Of a DNA stretch of 64,000 bases, positions 59,064-64,000 are shown piece by piece (position 1 is the first letter of the stretch; every line of letters begins with the position of its first letter). Both the position numbers and the translations under genes were made by a program. This stretch comes from Treponema pallidum subsp. pallidum str. Nichols (GTDB taxonomy: Bacteria; Spirochaetota; Spirochaetia; Treponematales; Treponemataceae): contig NC_021490.2 in the NCBI RefSeq assembly GCF_000410535.2, positions 344,501-408,500 on the forward strand. The letters are read 5' to 3'. The notes under the pieces were generated by a model. That model was not told the DNA's origin and did no database searches. It was given only the letters and a program-made list of their open reading frames with translations.

Positions 59064-61814
59064 TCAGCGGCCACAACAGTGTTTGTACTTTTTGCCACTT
59101 CCACAGGGGCAGGGGGTGTTGCGCCCCACTTTTGCGCCGGCTTGAATCGGGAGAGCAGATAGCGATCCGTGCCCTCTGCCAGGCTGCCCCAGTGCTTGAA
59201 ATTCGTGTGCCGCCTGTGCAACGTGTGGTGGCCTCGGGACGCGCTGCTCTTCCATGTGAACCGTTACGCGCACAACCTGCGAGGCGATCGAAAGGCGAAT
59301 GTCGTCTAACATGGTGTAAAATAGGTCGAACCCTTCAAGCTTGTATTCGGTAAGCGGGTTCTTTTGCCCATATGAACGCAAGTACACCGATTCCCGGAGG
59401 GATTCAAGAAGTTCCAAATGGTCCAGCCATTTTTTATCGATCGCCTGCACATACTGGTAGCGGATGAACGTATCCATGTTCTGCGCCCCTGCAAGCAGAT
59501 ACTTTGATTCAATATTCTTTTTTAAATGCGCCAGGATTTCTTGCTTCAGCGTTCCAAGACGCGTTTCGTTCCAGCCAGATGCGTCCTCACCTCCCAGTGC
59601 GTAATCGAACAGGGTGCTCAGGTTTTGTTGAAACGCCCCGAGGGAAAGCCGCCCACGCCGCTTCAATTCTTGCCGAAGTGCGGTTATTTCTCGGTTAAGA
59701 TACTCCTCGATTGTGGTATACACGCGCTCTACCACATGCTCGTCTATCAAAATTTGTGCTCGCTGCGCGTATATGAAGGAGCGCTGTTCGTTGAGCACAT
59801 CATCGTATTCAAGCAAGTGCTTACGGACATCAAAGTTGCGTGCTTCGACCTTCGTCTGCGCGCGCTCAATACTCTTATTCAACCAGGAATGCGTGATAGG
59901 TTCTCCTGGTTCCATACCCACACGGCTCATAAAACGCTTCAGCCGCTCCCCCCCAAAAATGCGCATAAGATCATCATCCAGAGAGAGAAAAAATTTTGAG
60001 CGGCCTGGATCCCCTTGACGCCCCGAACGCCCCCGAAGTTGGTTATCAATGCGCCTGCTTTCATGCCGCTCTGTGCCAATGACGTACAAACCACCGAGCT
60101 GCTTAACCTCTTCGTAATCTGCGCGCCACCGTGTGTATTCCGCCTCATAGCACGCTTGCATATGTTCCTGCACAGTGACAGAGGAGGAACCGTGCTTCGA
60201 TGCTATGGCAGTTGCGCTCTGTCGTGCACGAAATTCAGGATTACCCCCTAGCTTGATATCCGTGCCGCGTCCGGCCATGTTGGTTGCGATGGTCACCGAA
60301 CCCTTCGCCCCCGCTTCGGCGATAATCAGTGCCTCGCGCGCGTGATTTTTAGCGTTGAGAACTTCGTGTTTTACACCGCGTGTTCTCAGCAGAGCAGAGA
60401 GTTTTTCGGACTTTTCTATAGAAATAGTGCCCACGAGTACCGGCTGTCCCCGTGTGTGTGCCTCCTTTATTTCATCACAAATGGCACTCCACTTTTCTTC
60501 TTCACTCAGGTATACCACGTCATGCTCATCCACCCGCGCTACGGGAAGATTCGTCGGCAAAACTACCACCTCAAGTTTATAAATTTTATTGAGCTCCAAC
60601 GCCTCGGTATCCGCAGTTCCCGTCATTCCAGAAAGCTTTTTATACATTCTAAAAAAGTTCTGAAACGTGATAGTTGCCATAGTGCGATTACGTTGCGCAA
60701 TGCGGATGTGTTCTTTTGCCTCAATTGCCTGATGTAATCCGTCAGAATACCGCCGACCTTCCAAGATGCGACCGGTAAACTCGTCTACGATCTGTACTTG
60801 TCCGTCTTTTACTACGTAATCAACGTCTGCGCGGTAAAGTAAGTGCGCACGGAGTGCCTGCGTAAAGTAGTGGATATACTTGAAGTTCTCTTCATCAAAT
60901 AGACTCCCTTGGATAAGCCCAGCGTGCGTGAGCACATCCTGAATGTGCAGCATCCCCGGACCACTGAAGGAAACCTTGCGATTCTTTTCATCAACGATAT
61001 AATCGCCGCGAACCTCCTCTCCGTCCACTTCGTTGGGGTAGTCACCTGTGGCAGGATTTCGCTCCACTTCCTGTAACTGCCCGACGAGTCTGTCAACCTC
61101 GGCGTAATGCTGGGTATCATTTTCTGCAGGCCCTGAGATAATAAGCGGTGTGCGCGCCTCGTCGATGAGAATGGAGTCAATCTCGTCAATAATGGCAAAG
61201 TAAAAATCACGCTGCGTTTTTTCTTCCGTTAAAAATTGCATGTTGTCGCGCAGATAATCAAAGCCCAGTTCATTGTTGGTACCGTAGGTAATATCGCACG
61301 CGTACGCACACCGCCGCTCCTGACTGCCCATGGAAGAGAGGATGACGCCGACGGAAACGCCTAAATAATCATATACTGGACGCATCCATCGCGCGTCGCG
61401 CTCAGCAAGATAGTCGTTGACCGTGACAATATGCACACCCCTCCCCGAAAGACTGTTCAGATACGCCGCTGCCACGCTCATGAGCGTTTTGCCTTCGCCC
61501 GTTTTCATTTCCACGATTTTGCCGTGGTGGAGGACGAGGGAACCGAGGATCTGCACGTCATAGGGACGCTCGCCTAAAACACGACGAGCTGCCTCGCGCG
61601 CAAGCGCAAATGCCTGAGGTAAAAAAGCGTCAAGCGCTTCTCCTGCAGCGGCACGCGCCTTAAACTCAGCTGTTTTTTGTTTGAACTCAGACTCCTGGAG
61701 AGGAAGTACCCAGGACTCCTGGGCGTTGACGGCATTCAAAAGAGGCAGGAGATTTTTCAGATCGCGCTCGTGCTGGGAGCCAAAGATGAGCCTGAGTGCA
61801 GTGCGTACGAGCAT
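59064..61814 (-). CDS. secA: Preprotein translocase ATPase SecA
   Basis: SecA drives secretory proteins through SecYEG. The 916-residue protein has Walker A VEMKTGEGKTLMSVAAA, DYLAERDARWM, GFDYLRDNM, IIDEIDSILIDEARTPLIISG, NMAGRGTDIKLG and QLRGRSGRQGDPG, and ends in the zinc-binding CPCGSGKKYKHCCGR. ATG 61814 has no ribosome site; a promoter (TTGTTT–17–TACAGT, 61820–61848) ends five bases upstream. A C10/G10 run lies about 60 bp upstream of the start. Confidence 0.97.
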   Translation of the reverse strand: MLVRTALRLIFGSQHERDLKNLLPLLNAVNAQESWVLPLQESEFKQKTAEFKARAAAGEALDAFLPQAFALAREAARRVLGERPYDVQILGSLVLHHGKIVEMKTGEGKTLMSVAAAYLNSLSGRGVHIVTVNDYLAERDARWMRPVYDYLGVSVGVILSSMGSQERRCAYACDITYGTNNELGFDYLRDNMQFLTEEKTQRDFYFAIIDEIDSILIDEARTPLIISGPAENDTQHYAEVDRLVGQLQEVERNPATGDYPNEVDGEEVRGDYIVDEKNRKVSFSGPGMLHIQDVLTHAGLIQGSLFDEENFKYIHYFTQALRAHLLYRADVDYVVKDGQVQIVDEFTGRILEGRRYSDGLHQAIEAKEHIRIAQRNRTMATITFQNFFRMYKKLSGMTGTADTEALELNKIYKLEVVVLPTNLPVARVDEHDVVYLSEEEKWSAICDEIKEAHTRGQPVLVGTISIEKSEKLSALLRTRGVKHEVLNAKNHAREALIIAEAGAKGSVTIATNMAGRGTDIKLGGNPEFRARQSATAIASKHGSSSVTVQEHMQACYEAEYTRWRADYEEVKQLGGLYVIGTERHESRRIDNQLRGRSGRQGDPGRSKFFLSLDDDLMRIFGGERLKRFMSRVGMEPGEPITHSWLNKSIERAQTKVEARNFDVRKHLLEYDDVLNEQRSFIYAQRAQILIDEHVVERVYTTIEEYLNREITALRQELKRRGRLSLGAFQQNLSTLFDYALGGEDASGWNETRLGTLKQEILAHLKKNIESKYLLAGAQNMDTFIRYQYVQAIDKKWLDHLELLESLRESVYLRSYGQKNPLTEYKLEGFDLFYTMLDDIRLSIASQVVRVTVHMEEQRVPRPPHVAQAAHEFQALGQPGRGHGSLSALPIQAGAKVGRNTPCPCGSGKKYKHCCGR

Positions 61815-61819
61815 GGAGT

Positions 61820-61848
61820 ACTGTAGCGGTCTTGAACCAAAAAAACAA
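61820..61848 (-). promoter_or_regulatory. Promoter of secA, leaderless type
   Basis: On the minus strand TTGTTT (61848–61843), exactly 17 bp, and TACAGT (61825–61820) end five bases before the secA ATG. Confidence 0.5.
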
Positions 61849-61874
61849 GGGAGACCGCACGGTCACCCCCTCCT

Positions 61875-61884
61875 CCCCCCCCCC
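61875..61884 (-). repeat. Homopolymeric tract (G10 on the minus strand) upstream of secA
   Basis: Ten consecutive C residues on the plus strand, G on the strand transcribed as secA, lie about 27 bp upstream of the predicted -35 and between the end of the XPB helicase gene and secA. Further G runs (GGAGGAGGGGG) follow toward secA. Confidence 0.85.
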
Positions 61885-61920
61885 TCACACACACAGGGAG
61901 GACTCTGCACGGAGTATCCT

Positions 61921-63741
61921 TTATTCGTGTACTTCGCTTACGCGAAGGGTTTCGTACGTGTAACCCTGCTCTACCAAAAACCGCTGGCGACGCAGTGCAC
62001 AGTCTTCTTCCACCGTTTGTTCTGTAACTAACGAGTAAAAATGGGCGTCGCATATCTTTGGCCGTAAGAGGCGTCCGAGGCGTTGCGCCTCCTCCTGACG
62101 GCTGCCAAATGTCCCGGAAACTTGAATTGCAACCGACGCGTCAGGAAGATCAAGCGCACAATTTGCCACCTTTGATACAACGAGCACCTGGAGCGTGCCC
62201 TCGCGAAAACGCTGATAGATGGCTTCACGCGCCGCATAAGTTTGTCTTCCGCTCACCAGTGGCACCTGCAGTACGTGTGCGAGATGTAATAACTGCTGCA
62301 CGTATTGCCCAATAATCAGTGTAGGCGCACCTGCATGTGCGCGCAATAGACGCTGTACCACCGCTACTTTTGCTTCGTTCTCGCTGGCAAGGCGATGTCG
62401 CAGGCGCACAGGAGCTGTCATGTACTGGTACTGGAGTGACCGGTCCATCGTTACCCGAACTTCTACGCACCGCACCCGTGCGATCCAGCCGCGTGCTTCT
62501 AAATCCTTCCACGGCACGTCATACCGCTTCGGTCCTACGAGGCTGAACACATCCTGCGCACAGCCATCTTCTCGCACGAGCGTTGCAGTTAATCCCAAGC
62601 GTCGTACCACCTGAAGTTCTGCGGTGATACGGAAAAGCGGTGCAGGGAGCAAGTGCACCTCATCGTAAATAATCAAACCCCAACTGCGTTCCATAAAGAG
62701 ACGGAAATGGGAAAAGGGAGCGTCTGCATGCGCACGCCAGGTGAGTATCTGGTAGGTTGCGATAGTCACTGGTCTGATTTCCTTGCATTCTCCTGAATAG
62801 ATACCGATGGATGTCCCGTCCAGGTCGGTTTTTTCACACAATTCACGTTTCCATTGCTGTGCAGCTGCGCTATTAGGAGTCAGAATCAGGGTATCCGTTT
62901 GCAACAGACCCATAACGAGTAAACCGACAACCGTTTTTCCCGCGCCACACGGCAAAACTACCACACCAAATCCGCTCCCTTGTGTGCGATTCCCGACGAA
63001 GGCATCGGCTGCTTCCCACTGGTAGTCACGTGGCACAAACGAGGGTGTCCCTGGCGTGTGACAACACGGATACGCAGTAGAAGGAGGAGGACACGAAGCC
63101 GGAGAGATGCGTAAGCGCAAGGATAGGGGAGTTCCCTCGCGGAGAGGCACTTCATCATGCACCGGCCATCCGTGGCGCAAGAGTAATTGTTTAACGGTGC
63201 CTCGGTGGAGGCGTGGCAATAGAAAGTCGTAACTGCATCCAGTCTGTGCACCCTGCACCTGAGGTGTCGTATCCGGCTGGGCAATGCGCGCAGTGTCCGG
63301 TGTGGGCAGCGGACCGTCCTGCAGGCAAGCGGTTGTGGGGGAAAGGTGCGATGCAAGACTTTTTGAGGCGGCAATTTCTCTTGCGATGTGTGCGTCGCGT
63401 ACCTGAAGGCGCAGTAGGGTGCTGTGCGTCGTATCCTCGCGAAGGCGAATTTTGCCATAGCGGCTCATGATATCCACTACCCAGTCGAGTACTGTTTGCG
63501 GGGGAGTGAAGCGTGAGAAACGCGTCAGTGTTTGTGCAATCATCTGGGGGCTGAATCCTGCGCTCGCGGCGTTCCACAGAGAAAGAGGAGTGAGTCGGTA
63601 GCTGTGTAGATGCTCTGGAGATTTTTCCAGTTCTGCAAAGGAAACGAGCGCCTTGCGTGCTGCTACCGCCTCAGGAGCGTGCACATCAAGTAAAATGGAG
63701 CGGTCTGCTTGGATGATAAGCGGTTTTGGTACAGAAGTCAC
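61921..63741 (-). CDS. XPB/ERCC3-type DNA helicase
   Basis: The 606-residue protein matches the bacterial and archaeal XPB group: an N-terminal helicase-associated domain (SLWNAASAGFSPQMIAQTL), a damage-recognition-like region, Walker A VVLPCGAGKTVVGL, the DEVH box in LIIYDEVHLLPAPLFR, LGLTATLVRED and the C-terminal SGTFGSRQEEAQRLGRLLR. XPB-type helicases open DNA in repair; bacterial copies are little studied. GTG 63741 has no ribosome site; TATAAT ends eight bases upstream. Confidence 0.92.
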   Translation of the reverse strand: MTSVPKPLIIQADRSILLDVHAPEAVAARKALVSFAELEKSPEHLHSYRLTPLSLWNAASAGFSPQMIAQTLTRFSRFTPPQTVLDWVVDIMSRYGKIRLREDTTHSTLLRLQVRDAHIAREIAASKSLASHLSPTTACLQDGPLPTPDTARIAQPDTTPQVQGAQTGCSYDFLLPRLHRGTVKQLLLRHGWPVHDEVPLREGTPLSLRLRISPASCPPPSTAYPCCHTPGTPSFVPRDYQWEAADAFVGNRTQGSGFGVVVLPCGAGKTVVGLLVMGLLQTDTLILTPNSAAAQQWKRELCEKTDLDGTSIGIYSGECKEIRPVTIATYQILTWRAHADAPFSHFRLFMERSWGLIIYDEVHLLPAPLFRITAELQVVRRLGLTATLVREDGCAQDVFSLVGPKRYDVPWKDLEARGWIARVRCVEVRVTMDRSLQYQYMTAPVRLRHRLASENEAKVAVVQRLLRAHAGAPTLIIGQYVQQLLHLAHVLQVPLVSGRQTYAAREAIYQRFREGTLQVLVVSKVANCALDLPDASVAIQVSGTFGSRQEEAQRLGRLLRPKICDAHFYSLVTEQTVEEDCALRRQRFLVEQGYTYETLRVSEVHE

Positions 63742-63749
63742 AGCGCACC

Positions 63750-63778
63750 ATTATACGTTCGCGTTGACCGCGGAGTAA
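63750..63778 (-). promoter_or_regulatory. Promoter of the XPB helicase gene, leaderless type
   Basis: A perfect TATAAT (63755–63750, minus strand) ends eight bases before the GTG; the -35 at 17 bp (TTACTC, 63778–63773) is poor. The predicted leader is about 2 nt. Confidence 0.5.
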
Positions 63779-63890
63779 GGCCGTGTGACGCAAGCGCGCT
63801 GCAACTCCACCACGATGTCCCAACGGGCACGCGTGCCCTCTGCCTTGGCAGAAGGGTCCGATGGAACGCACAGCGAGCAGCTAAATGACG

Positions 63891-64000
63891 AAGAGCTGGT
63901 TTCTTCCGTGTTGGCTTGGCCGGAAGGGTAGGTAGAGTACCAGCATTAACAGGCACAGTGCACTGACAAACAGCAGCTGATACACAAAAAAAGGACGGAT
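63891..64000 (-). CDS. C-terminal end of a hypothetical membrane protein
   Basis: Reading in from the right edge, a minus-strand frame encodes a hydrophobic helix (FFVYQLLFVSALCLLMLVLY) and a short polar tail (SQHGRNQLFVI) before TAG at 63891–63893. Only about 36 residues are visible, so the family cannot be named. The hydrophobic segment and the fitting direction (upstream of the XPB gene on the same strand) make a real gene end plausible. Confidence 0.4.

Noticed and set aside
61840-61870. Rho-independent terminator after the XPB helicase gene (GACC-GTGC-GGTC then a T run)
   Set aside because: The stem is only four or five pairs and the T run starts several bases later and overlaps the likely secA -35.
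1-64000. CRISPR arrays, insertion sequences, prophage or integration sites
   Set aside because: No regularly spaced repeats, transposase or phage genes, or flanking direct repeats were seen; gene order and composition look uniformly chromosomal.

Overview
The window is almost certainly chromosome of Treponema pallidum or a very close relative. I recognise the Tp92-type BamA, the spirochaetal chemotaxis operon cheA–cheW–cheX–cheY, homopolymeric G tracts beside genes for predicted exported proteins, dense coding on both strands with 4-bp overlaps, and many GTG/TTG starts. From memory the block matches about TP0325 to TP0381; those numbers were not looked up. The window holds about 50 protein genes, three tRNA genes (Leu-CAA, Gly-UCC, Gln-UUG) and one clear pseudogene. 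I see no insertion sequence, prophage, CRISPR array or rRNA gene.

Layout. 1–4.1 kb is an envelope-assembly cluster (tamB end, bamA, skp-like). 4.1–8.5 kb holds mutS and glyA, with a tRNA-Leu gene overlapping the end of glyA antisense. 8.6–12.1 kb is a minus-strand block (AAA+ ATPase, tRNA-Gly, gnd). 12.3–18.7 kb carries lolA-like, rodZ-like, a CPBP protease-like gene, comEC, rsmA, a membrane protein and rluD. 18.7–27.8 kb has folC, murC, cmk, mutY, mfd and mraY. 27.9–29.4 kb is a tandem pair of exported paralogues, the second preceded by a G13 tract. 29.5–35.3 kb has a Gx-transporter protein, slyD, proA–proB, a YdbC/PC4 protein, rnhA and tmk. 35.3–41.1 kb has an RRM protein, birA, a degenerate GH57 protein with its DUF4912 partner, a 56-residue zinc-ribbon protein missed by length cut-offs, plsC, rpmB and a membrane protein. 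41.2–46.0 kb is the chemotaxis operon. 46.3–51.0 kb has a hinge-less smc and two envelope proteins. 51.0–56.8 kb has a hyperacidic small protein, ispE, tRNA-Gln, rplY, tilS and a large exported repeat protein. 56.9–59.0 kb has a decayed YheO-like regulator, a lipoprotein and a FliL-like protein. 59.1–63.7 kb has secA and an XPB/ERCC3-type helicase. A membrane protein runs off the right edge.

Themes. Outer-membrane biogenesis (TamB, BamA, Skp, LolA-like, SecA), peptidoglycan precursor synthesis (MurC, MraY), DNA repair (MutS, MutY, Mfd) and motility signalling dominate. The best leads are: (1) a recurring promoter layout in which the -10 hexamer ends only 5–8 nt before the start codon and no Shine-Dalgarno is present (murC, mfd, ispE, cheA, secA, the XPB helicase and others), which predicts leaderless mRNAs; (2) a GH57 protein that has lost its catalytic Asp and the motif histidines but keeps its DUF4912 neighbour; (3) loss of the Walker A lysine in both Cmk and Tmk; (4) a MutY homologue without Fe-S cysteines and with Glu where Asp is catalytic; (5) an SMC without a recognisable hinge; (6) a YheO-type regulator broken by one frameshift and one nonsense codon; (7) homopolymeric G tracts beside TP0347-like and secA.
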